64,000 nt of DNA, taken from contig NZ_CBFIEO010000009.1 of assembly GCF_965661665.1 (NCBI RefSeq), forward strand, positions 48,991-112,990, in the 5' to 3' direction. Under the pieces are notes generated by a model. That model was given only the letters and a program-made list of their open reading frames with translations. It had not been told where the DNA came from and ran no database searches. Position 1 is the first letter of the stretch. Each line of letters opens with the position of its first letter. This document shows positions 34,014 to 43,375 of this stretch, piece by piece. Position numbers and translations under genes: made by a program. This DNA is from Cognatiyoonia sp965661665. Lineage in GTDB: Bacteria > Pseudomonadota > Alphaproteobacteria > Rhodobacterales > Rhodobacteraceae.

Positions 34014-34831
34014 TTTTTGACAACACGGTTTGTGAGTTGGGCGAAGGGCCGCTGTGGCACCCCGAACGTAATCAATTGTTCTGGTTCGATATTCTTGGCA
34101 AACGCCTGCACACCAAAGGGCAGCACTGGCAGTTCGAGGAGCATGTCTCCGCCGCCGGTTGGGTGACGCGTGATGAGCTTTTGATTGCGTCAGGATCCGC
34201 CCTTTTCCGGTTCAACCTTGAGACGGAAGAAAAGGAGCATGTGATCGATCTGGAGGCGGACAATCCTGTCACCCGCTCCAACGATGGTCGGGCAGACCCC
34301 TACGGTGGGTTCTGGATTGGGACGATGGGCAAGGGTGCGGAGGATTTCGCAGGCACCATCTATCGCTTCTACAAGGGGGAACTGCGGGAGATTGTGGGTC
34401 ACGTGACTATATCAAACAGCATCTGTTTCTCACCTGATAACAAATTTGCATACTATACCGATACGGACACGCAGCTGATTATGGCGCTTCCGTTGGATGA
34501 AAAGGGCTGGCCTGAAGGCACGGCGACGGTGCATCTTGACCTAACCGGCACGCCTTATCGCCCCGACGGTGCGGTCATTGATCAGAACGGCAATTTGTGG
34601 AGCGCGCAATGGGGCGTCGGCCGTGTGGCGGGGTACAAACCCGATGGGACGTTTATTGAGGCGTTCGATCTGCCCGCTGTTCAATCGTCCTGCCCTGCGT
34701 TTGGTGGGCCAGAGGGTACAACGCTTTACTGCACTTCCGCTGCTGTGGGTCAGACAGGTGGCGATCATGGCAAGACTTTTGCAATTGAAACGAAGTACAC
34801 CGGTCAGAAAGAACATCGCGTACTGCTCTGA
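34010..34831 (+). CDS. SMP-30/gluconolactonase family lactonase
   Basis: A 273-residue six-bladed beta-propeller of the SMP-30/regucalcin family. Metal-binding and catalytic positions are visible: CELGEGPLWHP (Glu), RSNDGRADPYGGFWIG (Asn, Asp), SNSICFSPDN (Asn) and YRPDGAVIDQNGNLW (Asp). In this cluster it most likely hydrolyses galactono-lactone to galactonate. The start overlaps the dgoA stop (ATGA). The acid for DgoK would come after a dehydratase step that is not encoded here. Confidence 0.9.
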   Translation: MIFDNTVCELGEGPLWHPERNQLFWFDILGKRLHTKGQHWQFEEHVSAAGWVTRDELLIASGSALFRFNLETEEKEHVIDLEADNPVTRSNDGRADPYGGFWIGTMGKGAEDFAGTIYRFYKGELREIVGHVTISNSICFSPDNKFAYYTDTDTQLIMALPLDEKGWPEGTATVHLDLTGTPYRPDGAVIDQNGNLWSAQWGVGRVAGYKPDGTFIEAFDLPAVQSSCPAFGGPEGTTLYCTSAAVGQTGGDHGKTFAIETKYTGQKEHRVLL

Positions 34832-34863
34832 CGGCGGTGCGGTACGGTAAGGATTATTGAACC

Positions 34864-36765
34864 ATGAAGCGCACGCTTGGCGTTTGTTACTACCCAGAAC
34901 ACTGGCCCGAGGAGCAATGGGCGGAGGACGCGCGCCGGATGGCGGAGGCGGGCCTGAGCTGGGTGCGGATCGGGGAGTTCGCGTGGCAGCGGATGGAGCC
35001 ATCGCGCGGCACGTTCACGTGGGACTGGCTTGATCGGGCAATTGCGACGTTGGGCGCGGCAGGCCTGAAAATCATTCTTGGCACGCCGACAGCCACGCCA
35101 CCGCGGTGGTTGGTGGACGAAATGCCCGAAATGTTGCCTGTGGATACGGAAGGGCGCGAGCGCAAATTCGGATCGCGTAGGCACTATGACTTTGGTCATC
35201 AGGGCTACCGCGAAGAATGCCGCCGGATCGCGCGCATAATGGGTGAGCGATATGGAACAAACCCACATATCGCCGCCTGGCAGATCGACAACGAATATGA
35301 CTGCCATGACACAACACTGAGCTATTCCGATGTGGCCCTGAAGGGCTTCCGCGATTGGCTGGCACAGCGATATCAGTCGACCGATACGCTCAACCGCGCG
35401 TGGGGCAATGTGTTTTGGTCGATGGATTATGACAGCTTTGATCAAGTAGAGTTGCCAAACCTCACAGTGACGGAGCCGAACCCCGCGCATGTCCTGGCCT
35501 TCCGGCGCTATAGCTCGGATCAGGTGGTGGCATTCAATCGGGCTCAGGTGGATGAGTTGCGCAAGCACACCGATGCGCCGCTTATCCACAACTACATGGG
35601 CCGGATCACGACGTTTGATCATTGGGCGGTTGCCGACGACCTCGATATCGCGTCATGGGACAGCTACCCGATCGGGTTCCTGAGCGACCGGATCGAAGGT
35701 ACGCCGGAGCAGAAGCAATATTTCCTCCGGCAAGGCCACCCTGACAATCAAGCGTTTCATCATGACCTGTATCGCGCGGTTGGCAAAGGCCGGCTTTGGG
35801 TGATGGAGCAACAGCCGGGCCCTGTGAACTGGGCGCCTTACAACCCTGCCCCGCTGCCCGGCATGGCGCGGCTTTGGGCGTGGGAGGCGTTTGCCCATGG
35901 GGCGGAGACGGTGTGCTATTTCCGCTGGCGGCAGGCCCCGTTTGCGCAGGAGCAGATGCACGCGGGCCTTTTGCGCCCTGACAGCAAAGACGCGCCTGCC
36001 TTGGCGGAAGCGTCGCAAGTGGCAGCTGAGATTGAGGGGTTGCCAGATGTCGGCACCGCACAATCGCCCGTGGCGCTGGTGTTTGATTATGAGAGCGCCT
36101 GGGCGTGGGATACGCAGCCGCAGGGTGCCGATTTCGATATGTTCCGACTTGGGTTTGCGGCCTATGGTGCGTTACGGAAGCTGGGTTTGAGCGTGGACAT
36201 AATCCGGCCCGATACGAACGATGTGTCCGCCTATAAGGCCGTCCTTGCGCCCGGGATCATGCAGTTGAGCGATGAATTGCGCGGGGCGTTGGAGACTTAC
36301 CAAGGGGTGGCGTTGGTTGGACCCCGGACCGACACGAAGACCGCCGAACTGACCATTCCGACGCCGATGGGGCCGAACCTGCCCGGTGTCGACACGACCG
36401 TTGTTTTGACCGAAAGCGTGCCACCAACCGATACCATCACGCTCGCAAACGGCGGGTCGTTCCGGCATTGGTTTGAGCATTTGGAGGGGGCGGCTGAGGT
36501 CAGAGCCTGGACCGTCAGCGGGCATCCCGCCATCGTTGGAACTGACAACCTGCGTTATCTGGCCGGTTGGCCCGAGGATGAGACGTATCTGGACCTGCTG
36601 CGTGACTTAATGGCGGAAGCGGGCGTTGAAACATACGACCTGCCACGCGGCGTGCGGATCAGGGACACGGCAACCCATCGCTTTGTTTTCAACTACGCGC
36701 CGGAACCGCAAGAGTGGAATGGCACCGTGATTGAGCCCGCAGGCGTCCATTGGGAAGCGCGATGA
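34864..36765 (+). CDS. Beta-galactosidase, GH42
   Basis: A 633-residue GH42 beta-galactosidase. The N-terminus LGVCYYPEHWPEEQWAEDA and GTPTATPPRWL are family hallmarks. The acid/base glutamate is in AAWQIDNEYDCHD and the nucleophile glutamate in LWVMEQQPGPVNWAPYNP. The trimerisation domain and a small C-terminal beta domain follow. No signal peptide is seen, so it acts in the cytoplasm. Having both alpha and beta galactosidases in one operon suggests mixed galactosides or galactolipid head groups. The stop overlaps the start of the epimerase gene. Confidence 0.94.
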   Translation: MKRTLGVCYYPEHWPEEQWAEDARRMAEAGLSWVRIGEFAWQRMEPSRGTFTWDWLDRAIATLGAAGLKIILGTPTATPPRWLVDEMPEMLPVDTEGRERKFGSRRHYDFGHQGYREECRRIARIMGERYGTNPHIAAWQIDNEYDCHDTTLSYSDVALKGFRDWLAQRYQSTDTLNRAWGNVFWSMDYDSFDQVELPNLTVTEPNPAHVLAFRRYSSDQVVAFNRAQVDELRKHTDAPLIHNYMGRITTFDHWAVADDLDIASWDSYPIGFLSDRIEGTPEQKQYFLRQGHPDNQAFHHDLYRAVGKGRLWVMEQQPGPVNWAPYNPAPLPGMARLWAWEAFAHGAETVCYFRWRQAPFAQEQMHAGLLRPDSKDAPALAEASQVAAEIEGLPDVGTAQSPVALVFDYESAWAWDTQPQGADFDMFRLGFAAYGALRKLGLSVDIIRPDTNDVSAYKAVLAPGIMQLSDELRGALETYQGVALVGPRTDTKTAELTIPTPMGPNLPGVDTTVVLTESVPPTDTITLANGGSFRHWFEHLEGAAEVRAWTVSGHPAIVGTDNLRYLAGWPEDETYLDLLRDLMAEAGVETYDLPRGVRIRDTATHRFVFNYAPEPQEWNGTVIEPAGVHWEAR

Positions 36766-37730
36766 TAGAGCCGTTTGGAACGACCGTCACAGGTCAAGCG
36801 GTCGAGAAGATCACACTCTGCGCGGGTGATCTGACGGCCAGCATCCTAACATGGGGTGCGGTGGTGCAGGACGTGCGGCTGAAAGGGGTCGCGTATCCAC
36901 TGACGCTCGGCTCCGATGATCTGGCTGATTATGAGGACGCGCTGCGCTATCACGGATCGCTCATTGGGCCGCTGGCAAACCGGACCTTCCCTGCGCGGGT
37001 CGAAATTGACGGCATGATGTATGAGTTGGAACGAAACGCGGGCGATGTGCATTTGCACGCCGGGCGAGACGCGACGCAGCTTCAGGTTTGGGACGTGGTT
37101 GAAGTGTCGGAGAATGCGGTCACCCTGACCTGCCACCTGGTCGATGGACAGGCCGGATTGCCGGGCAATCGGGACATCACCGTGGTTTATGAAGTGTCGG
37201 CGCCCGCAACCCTGTCGATGCGGATTGACGGGGTGACCGATGCGCCAACATTGATGAATTTCGCCAACCACAGCTACTGGAACCTTGATGGCATGGCGAC
37301 ATGGGCGGGGCATCACTTACACGTTCATGCAGATCACTACCTGCAATTGGCCGAAGATTTGATCCCCACGGGTGAGATTGAAGCGGCCGCAGGTGGGCCA
37401 CTCGATTTTAGTCAAGCTACTAAAATATATCCGCAAAAACCTGAAATAGACAATAACTTTTGCCTGTCAGACCAGCGTACCGCTGTGCGGGACGCGCTGA
37501 AATTGACAGGAACGTCTGGCGTCACGATGACCGTTGCGACGGATCAGACAGGCATTCAGGTCTATGACAATCGCTCCCCTGCGCGGCCAGGCAAACAAGT
37601 CTATGAAGGTCTGGCGATTGAGGCGCAAAGCTGGCCCAACGCGCCGCACAACAGCGGCTTCCCGTCGATCCGCGTCACGCCTGATGCACCTTATGTCCAA
37701 GAAACCGAGTGGCGGTTCAGCAAGGGCTAG
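36762..37730 (+). CDS. galM: Aldose 1-epimerase (galactose mutarotase)
   Basis: A 322-residue aldose epimerase with the expected motifs: LGSDDLADYEDALRYHGSLI, GPLANRTFPARVEIDG, the catalytic-histidine region FANHSYWNL, and a late acidic region with VYDNRSPARPG and LAIEAQSWPNAPHN (catalytic Glu). It interconverts alpha- and beta-galactose so that the product of either galactosidase suits a dehydrogenase. ATG at 36762 overlaps the beta-galactosidase TGA. Around 37420-37460 there is a short AT-rich patch that does not break the frame. The stop overlaps uraH tail to tail by four bases. Confidence 0.9.
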   Translation: MIEPFGTTVTGQAVEKITLCAGDLTASILTWGAVVQDVRLKGVAYPLTLGSDDLADYEDALRYHGSLIGPLANRTFPARVEIDGMMYELERNAGDVHLHAGRDATQLQVWDVVEVSENAVTLTCHLVDGQAGLPGNRDITVVYEVSAPATLSMRIDGVTDAPTLMNFANHSYWNLDGMATWAGHHLHVHADHYLQLAEDLIPTGEIEAAAGGPLDFSQATKIYPQKPEIDNNFCLSDQRTAVRDALKLTGTSGVTMTVATDQTGIQVYDNRSPARPGKQVYEGLAIEAQSWPNAPHNSGFPSIRVTPDAPYVQETEWRFSKG

Positions 37731-38074
37731 CTGCCGCGATAGGTCGAATATCCGAAGGGTGAAAGCAGCAGCGGCACGTGGTAATGGCTGTCTGAGTCAT
37801 CAATGCCGAAACGGATCGGGATGTGGGTGAGGAAGGGATGATCAGAGGTGGAGCTGTGATATGCGCCAGCCTCAAACACCAGTTCATACTCCCCAACAGA
37901 AAAATCATCTTTTGGCAGGATTGGCGTGTCGGTGCGGCCATCGTCATTGGTAATCCGTTCGGCAAGTTTAGCTCGCGTATCACCCTCCCACTTATAAAGG
38001 GTGATCTTCAGCCCGGCGGCAGGGAGGCCCTTGGCTGTATCAAGCACGTGTGTCGTCAGAAATCCGTTTGCCAT
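37727..38074 (-). CDS. uraH: 5-hydroxyisourate hydrolase (transthyretin-like)
   Basis: A 115-residue HIU hydrolase, second step of uric acid breakdown to allantoin. Family markers are the N-terminal LTTHVLDTAKGLPAAGL (catalytic His), the strand DDGRTDTPIL (Arg), HYHVPLLLSPFGYSTYRGS with the second His and the invariant YRGS C-terminus. No other uricase-pathway gene is beside it; the gene upstream on the same strand codes for a 5-oxoprolinase-like protein, so an amide/ureide link is possible but unproven. Confidence 0.95.
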   Translation of the reverse strand: MANGFLTTHVLDTAKGLPAAGLKITLYKWEGDTRAKLAERITNDDGRTDTPILPKDDFSVGEYELVFEAGAYHSSTSDHPFLTHIPIRFGIDDSDSHYHVPLLLSPFGYSTYRGS

Positions 38075-38110
38075 GTGTCGTCTCGCATCCGTTGTTGAGC
38101 CAAAGCTAGC

Positions 38111-41100
38111 CTAAGTCGCATCCTCAGGCGATCCCCAACCGCCCCCGCCAGGTGTTTCGAGGATGAAGGTGCTCCCTACAGGTAAATCGATCTCATCATT
38201 GCTCTTCAGAGTTTGGGTTGTGCCATCAGGCAGTCTGACCCAGTTGCGCCCGACCGCGCCAGGCTGGCCACCCTCAACACCATAGGGTGGGATGATGCGG
38301 TGGGAGCAGAGCGTGGTGACGGTCACGGGGTTGAGGAATGTCATTTCGCGCACCGTGCCATGGCCGCCACGCCACCGCCCTGCACCGCCTGATCCATCGC
38401 GAATGCGGAAGGTGTCGAGCCGGACAGGGAAGCGTTTTTCCAATATCTCAGGATCGGTCATGCGGGTGTTGGTCATGTGGGACTGCACGGCGTCACAGCC
38501 GTCAAACCCCGGTCCGGCGCCTGTTCCGCCTGCGATCGTTTCGTAGTTTTGAAAGCGGTCGTTGCCCCAGATGAAATTATTCATCGTGGCTTGGCTGCAC
38601 GCCAGCACGCCCAGCGCGCCGATGAGGGCATTGCAAGCGGCTTGGCTGACTTCCGTATTGCCCGCGATCACGGCTGCGGGATAGCTCGGGTTCAGCATGG
38701 AGCCTTCGGGCACGATGATGTTGAGCGGTCGTAAGCAGCCTTCGTTCAGTGGGATGTTTTTGCCGACCATTGTCCGGAAGACATATAGCACGACCGCGCG
38801 GCAGACTGCGAGCGGCGCATTATAGTTGCCGGTGTGTTGCGGGCTGGTGCCGCTGAAGTCGATGGTGGCGGTACGTGCGCTTGCATCAACTTTGACCGCG
38901 ACCTTGATGCGTTGGCCTTCGTCCATCGGGTAGTCAAATTCTCCATCCACCAGGCGTTCCACTACCCGCGCAACACTTTCGGCGGCATTATCCTGAACGT
39001 GGCCCATGTAGGCTGTGACAACGTCTGCGCCGTAGGCTTCGCAGACCTTGAGCAGCGCCTGACGACCTGTCTCGTTGGCTGCGACCTGTGCTTTAAGGTC
39101 GGCCATGTTTTGATCGATGTCGCGGCAGGGGTATCTGCCGGAAGCGAGGGTTTTGCGGGCGTCCTCCTCCAACAAACGGCCAGCGCGGACGAGTTGTACG
39201 TTGTCGATCAGCACGCCTTCTTCATCGATATGTCTGCTGTCGGGCGGGCCGGATCCGGGGGTGCGGCCACCAATGTCTGCGTGATGCCCACGGCTGCCGA
39301 GCCAGAACGCAGGTTTTCCCTCCACGAACACAGGCGTGACGACGGTGACGTCGGGCAGATGGGTGCCGCCGTTGAAGGGCGAGTTGAGCATATAGGCGTC
39401 GCCTTCAGCCACGTCGGGGTTGAGCCGCATCACGGTTTTGATGCTGTCAGACATGGAGCCGAGGTGCACAGGCACATGCGGGGCATTGGCAACAAGATCA
39501 CCAGCGGCATCAAAGATTGCACATGAGAAATCAAAGCGCTCCTTGATGTTCACCGACCATGACGTGTTGGCAAGCGTGGCGCCCATTTGGTCAGCGACGG
39601 ACATGAAAAGGTTGCTCATCACCTCAAGCACGATGGGATCCGCTTCTGTCCCCGCAGCGGCAGGGCGCGGGGCGGCTGTGAGGCGTGACAAGATCAGGTT
39701 GCCCAGCGCATCAACGGTCGCGTCCCATCCAGGTTCGACCATGTTCGTCCCCGTTGATTCGAGGATGATGGCGGGGCCGACAATTGTGGTGCCCGCGTCC
39801 AAGTCTTCGCGATGGTAGAGCGGGGTTTGTATGTCGCTGTCAAAGCTGACCAACGTTTCTGCGAACGGCGCCGCGTTGCCGGATTGAGGGACGGCTGGAA
39901 GCGGTTGGTCGGGTGTGCCGCCAACGGCTTCAGCGCTCACCAATTCAAACAGGATCACGCTCTCTGGAGAGGTGAAGCCGAACCGCTGTTGATGCGCCGC
40001 CTCAAATGCCGCTGCCATGCTCTGTGGATCGGCAAAAGGCACTTCTAGCGCTTGGTGGGAGCCAGCGTAGCGCAATTGCGCGCGTTCAATCACAGTGACG
40101 TTTGCGATGCCTTGGTCGGAGAGGTCCTGCGTCGCCTCAGCCTTGATCCTTCTCAGGGCGTCTTGCGCGGTTGCAATATCGACGAGCGGTGCGTCAACCT
40201 GAACTTCCCTCAGGGCGCGGACTTCAGCGAGACCCATCCCGAAGGCCGACAAGACGCCTGCATACGGGTGGATCAGCACGCGGCGCATGCCCAGCGCATC
40301 AGCCACAAGGCAGGCGTGTTGACCGCCTGCGCCGCCGAAGCATTGCAATGTGTAGCCGGTGACGTCGTGGCCCCGCTCCACACTGATTTTCTTGATCGCG
40401 TTGGCCATGTTGTCGACGGCAATGCGGAGGAAGCCGCGCGCGAGATCTTGCAGTGTGCGTTTTGGTTGGCCCGTCTCTGCCGCTACTTGTTCCGCAAGAT
40501 CATCAAACTTACGGCGCACGGCGGCGGCATCCAGCGGCAGATCACCGTCTGGACCGAAAACCTTGGGGAAATGATCTGGTGTCAGTTTACCGAGCATGAC
40601 GTTGCAGTCGGTGACGGTGAGCGGGCCACCACGGCGATAACAGGCCGGGCCAGGATCGGCGCCTGCGCTTTCGGGGCCAACTTGCAAACGGCCATCGCGG
40701 AACTGGCAGATGGAGCCGCCGCCTGCCGCAACGGTGTGGATGTCCATCATCGGGGCGCGCATGCGGACACCTGCAACCTCCGTCTCGAACGAGCGTTCAA
40801 AATCGCCTGCATAGTGGCTCACATCCGTGCTGGTGCCACCCATGTCAAAGCCGATGAGACTATCAAATCCCGCTTGTTCCGCTGTCTTGACCATGCCGAC
40901 GATGCCACCAGCGGGGCCGGAGAGGACCGCATCCTTGCCTTGGAACCGTGTTGCGTCTGTCAGCCCACCGTTCGATTGCATGAACAGAAGCCGTTCGCAG
41001 ACCGTGCCCACGTCGAGCGCGCTGTCAACCTGATCGACATAGCGCCTCAGGATCGGCGACAGGTAGGCATCAACCACCGTCGTGTCCCCGCGCCCGACGA

Positions 41101-41698
41101 GTTTGGCAAGGCGGCTGACGCTGTGAGAGGTGGAGATTTGCGTGAAGCCGACCTCCACCGCGATCGCCGCGATGCGGTCTTCGTGTGCGGGGTTGAGGTA
41201 GGCGTGCAAAAGCGCGATCGCGACAGCTCGCGTGCCGGCGTTATACGCGGTTTGGAGGGTTTGGCGCACGGATGCTTCATCCAGCGCTATCAGCACATCA
41301 CCGTCTGCGGTCAAGCGTTCCTCCACCTCCGCAACGATGCGGTACAGCCGCTCAGGCCGCTTGATGTGCAGGTCAAACAAGGCGAGACGGTTCTGGTAGC
41401 CGATGACCAGCAAATCCTTGAACCCTTTAGTGATGAGGAGGAGGACATCCTCCCCCGTCCGCTCCAAAAGCGCGTTGGTGGCGACCGTGGTGCCCATCTT
41501 GACCGCTTCGATGGAGCCAGGCTCGGGATTGTCATCACCGATCAGGTCTTTGATCCCTTGGATCGCCGCGTCGGTGTAGCGTTCAGGGTTTTCTGACAAA
41601 AGCTTGTTGGTGCGGATATCGCCATCGGGCGACTGGGCGACAATGTCGGTGAACGTCCCACCACGGTCGATCCAAAATTCCCACTTTTTCTTGGTCAT
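38111..41698 (-). CDS. 5-oxoprolinase / hydantoinase family, fused A and B domains
   Basis: A 1195-residue protein joining both halves of the hydantoinase/oxoprolinase family, as in eukaryotic 5-oxoprolinase. The A half (about 1-680) has WIDRGGTFTDIVAQSPDG, KMGTTVATNALLER and GFDMGGTSTDVSHY of the ASKHA ATPase. The B half (from about 695) has VLEVMSNLFMSVADQMG, GDLVANAPHVPVHLGSM, DSRHIDEEGV and a glycine-rich end LETPGGGGWGSP. It should use ATP to open 5-oxoproline or a related cyclic amide to the acid. The start at 41698 follows a GGAAAGGG sequence; an in-frame start seven codons upstream is less likely. Single-gene unit or with uraH. Confidence 0.9.
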   Translation of the reverse strand: MTKKKWEFWIDRGGTFTDIVAQSPDGDIRTNKLLSENPERYTDAAIQGIKDLIGDDNPEPGSIEAVKMGTTVATNALLERTGEDVLLLITKGFKDLLVIGYQNRLALFDLHIKRPERLYRIVAEVEERLTADGDVLIALDEASVRQTLQTAYNAGTRAVAIALLHAYLNPAHEDRIAAIAVEVGFTQISTSHSVSRLAKLVGRGDTTVVDAYLSPILRRYVDQVDSALDVGTVCERLLFMQSNGGLTDATRFQGKDAVLSGPAGGIVGMVKTAEQAGFDSLIGFDMGGTSTDVSHYAGDFERSFETEVAGVRMRAPMMDIHTVAAGGGSICQFRDGRLQVGPESAGADPGPACYRRGGPLTVTDCNVMLGKLTPDHFPKVFGPDGDLPLDAAAVRRKFDDLAEQVAAETGQPKRTLQDLARGFLRIAVDNMANAIKKISVERGHDVTGYTLQCFGGAGGQHACLVADALGMRRVLIHPYAGVLSAFGMGLAEVRALREVQVDAPLVDIATAQDALRRIKAEATQDLSDQGIANVTVIERAQLRYAGSHQALEVPFADPQSMAAAFEAAHQQRFGFTSPESVILFELVSAEAVGGTPDQPLPAVPQSGNAAPFAETLVSFDSDIQTPLYHREDLDAGTTIVGPAIILESTGTNMVEPGWDATVDALGNLILSRLTAAPRPAAAGTEADPIVLEVMSNLFMSVADQMGATLANTSWSVNIKERFDFSCAIFDAAGDLVANAPHVPVHLGSMSDSIKTVMRLNPDVAEGDAYMLNSPFNGGTHLPDVTVVTPVFVEGKPAFWLGSRGHHADIGGRTPGSGPPDSRHIDEEGVLIDNVQLVRAGRLLEEDARKTLASGRYPCRDIDQNMADLKAQVAANETGRQALLKVCEAYGADVVTAYMGHVQDNAAESVARVVERLVDGEFDYPMDEGQRIKVAVKVDASARTATIDFSGTSPQHTGNYNAPLAVCRAVVLYVFRTMVGKNIPLNEGCLRPLNIIVPEGSMLNPSYPAAVIAGNTEVSQAACNALIGALGVLACSQATMNNFIWGNDRFQNYETIAGGTGAGPGFDGCDAVQSHMTNTRMTDPEILEKRFPVRLDTFRIRDGSGGAGRWRGGHGTVREMTFLNPVTVTTLCSHRIIPPYGVEGGQPGAVGRNWVRLPDGTTQTLKSNDEIDLPVGSTFILETPGGGGWGSPEDAT

Positions 41699-41818
41699 CT
41701 TTGCCCTTTCCTGCCGCACTGGACCTTAAGCCTGCTCCACTTGAAACGAAAGCGTCGATCGCAACAAGATTCGGTTTGACAGCACCGCGCCCATTGCTTA
41801 ATCGGGCCTTCGTGGTGC

Positions 41819-41895
41819 GGCGCGGTAGCTCAGCTGGTTAGAGCGCGCGACTCATAATCGCGAGGTCGAGAGTTCAAGTCTCTCCCACGCCACCA
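41819..41895 (+). tRNA. tRNA with CAT anticodon (probably elongator Met)
   Basis: A 77-base cloverleaf with encoded CCA. D arm AGCTCAGCTGGTTAGAGC, anticodon arm CGCGA-CTCATAA-TCGCG, T arm GAGAG-TTCAAGT-CTCTC. The acceptor stem GGCGCGG/CCACGCC has one C5-A68 mismatch. CAT can be elongator Met, initiator Met or the lysidine-modified Ile. The initiator is unlikely because the anticodon stem lacks three consecutive G-C pairs and positions 1-72 pair. Met versus Ile2 cannot be settled by eye. Confidence 0.93.
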
Positions 41896-41962
41896 CCAAA
41901 TCCCAAACGAGCCTTTTCAACCTTTGTTGTGCGGATTAGCGTCCCACCGAGGGAGGCCGTTT

Positions 41963-43375
41963 ATGGATCATATCACTGCGTTACAGGACATCGTCGGGGC
42001 CAAGTTTACTGTCACGGGCTCTGATGCCGACAAATGGCGTCAAGACTGGACGGGGGACTATGTGGTGAACCCTTCCGTCGTAGTGCGGCCTGCAAGCACG
42101 GATGAGGTCGCGCAGGTGATGCGCTATGCGCACGCCCACGATCTGCCCGTTGTGCCAGTCTCCGGCCATACGGGTCTGACCGGAGCCACGGCCAATGATG
42201 GCGCAGTGATGCTATCAGTAGACCGATTGAATCAGATCGAGCAGATTGATGTGGAGGGGCGGACGGTGACGGTCGGCTCCGGCGTTGTGTTGCAATCGAT
42301 CCATGACGCGGTCGAAGCGCATGACCTGATTTTCCCGCTTACCTTTGGTGCAAGGGGCGCAGCCATGATCGGTGGGGCGCTTTCGACAAATGCGGGTGGG
42401 TCCAACGTTGTGCGCTATGGCAACACGCGTGATCTTTGTCTTGGGATTGAAGTGATTCTGGCCGATGGGCGGGTGATGAACCTGATGTCAGCGCTGCATA
42501 AAGACAATTCCGGCTACAACCTCAAGCATCTGGTCATCGGGGCTGAGGGGACGCTGGGGATCATCACCAAGGCTGTGTTGAAGCTGTTCACCAAGCCTAA
42601 AGCCTATGCCACAGCGATGGTCGCGACACCATCCATTGCTGATGCGCTGACCCTGCTGCACCGCATTCAGGATGAGACGGGTGGCGCGGTGGAAGCGTTT
42701 GAACTGATGACGCGGTCTTACATCGACTTGCACTTGCGGCAGACGCCGGACGGCAAAGAACCTTTTGCGGAGCCGTTTGAGACCAACATCATGGTCGAAG
42801 TGGGCGCGACCTCAGCCGAAGACGCGATGGTGCAAGAGTCCGGTCAAACTCGTCTGTCAGAAAAATTAGAAGCGACATTGGGCACGCTTTTGGAAGAGGG
42901 CGCCATGCTGGATGCGGTTGTTGCCCAGAACGAATCGCAGCGGGCGGAGATGTGGGCACGGCGGGAGGCCGCGGGGCACATCGGATACTTGGACGGACCG
43001 CGCGTGGATACCGACATTGCGGTGCCTTTGGATCAGGTTGAGCTTGTGATCGCAGGGATTGGGGAGAAGATTCGCAAGATCGACCCCGGCGCATGGGAAG
43101 TTGTCGTCGCGCATTTGGGGGACGGGAACATCCACCATGCAATTTATCCCAAGGACACAGGGCCGGAGATGTTCGATAGCTTTGTCGAGGCTGTTGAAGA
43201 TACCGTTCAAGAGGTCGGTGGGTCGTTCAGTGCTGAGCACGGGGTTGGGTTGTCAAAACTCAAAACCATGACACGCCGGAAAGATCCGGTGGCTTTGGCA
43301 GCGATGCAGGCGGTGAAGAAGGCGCTTGATCCGAAGGGTATCCTGAACCCCGGCAAGGTGATCCCGCCGGTTTAA
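41963..43375 (+). CDS. FAD-linked oxidase (GlcD / D-2-hydroxyacid dehydrogenase type)
   Basis: A 470-residue flavoprotein of the PCMH-type FAD family. The FAD-binding loop is PVSGHTGLTGATANDGAVML near residues 70-90, with GARGAAMIGGALSTNAGGSN further on. The C-terminal cap ends with VAHLGDGNIHHAIYP, AEHGVGLSKLKTM and DPKGILNPGKV, as in GlcD, D-lactate dehydrogenase and D-2-hydroxyglutarate dehydrogenase. It probably oxidises a D-2-hydroxyacid and passes electrons to a carrier protein or quinone. ATG at 41963 follows GGGAGGC. No glcE or glcF partners are adjacent, so the one-protein type is favoured. Confidence 0.88.
   Translation: MDHITALQDIVGAKFTVTGSDADKWRQDWTGDYVVNPSVVVRPASTDEVAQVMRYAHAHDLPVVPVSGHTGLTGATANDGAVMLSVDRLNQIEQIDVEGRTVTVGSGVVLQSIHDAVEAHDLIFPLTFGARGAAMIGGALSTNAGGSNVVRYGNTRDLCLGIEVILADGRVMNLMSALHKDNSGYNLKHLVIGAEGTLGIITKAVLKLFTKPKAYATAMVATPSIADALTLLHRIQDETGGAVEAFELMTRSYIDLHLRQTPDGKEPFAEPFETNIMVEVGATSAEDAMVQESGQTRLSEKLEATLGTLLEEGAMLDAVVAQNESQRAEMWARREAAGHIGYLDGPRVDTDIAVPLDQVELVIAGIGEKIRKIDPGAWEVVVAHLGDGNIHHAIYPKDTGPEMFDSFVEAVEDTVQEVGGSFSAEHGVGLSKLKTMTRRKDPVALAAMQAVKKALDPKGILNPGKVIPPV

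Noticed and set aside
40052..41596. A 514-codon open frame antisense to the 5-oxoprolinase gene
   Set aside because: The minus-strand protein has clear catalytic motifs along its length; the opposite frame is rich in Arg, His and Asp with no domain, as expected for a high-GC shadow.
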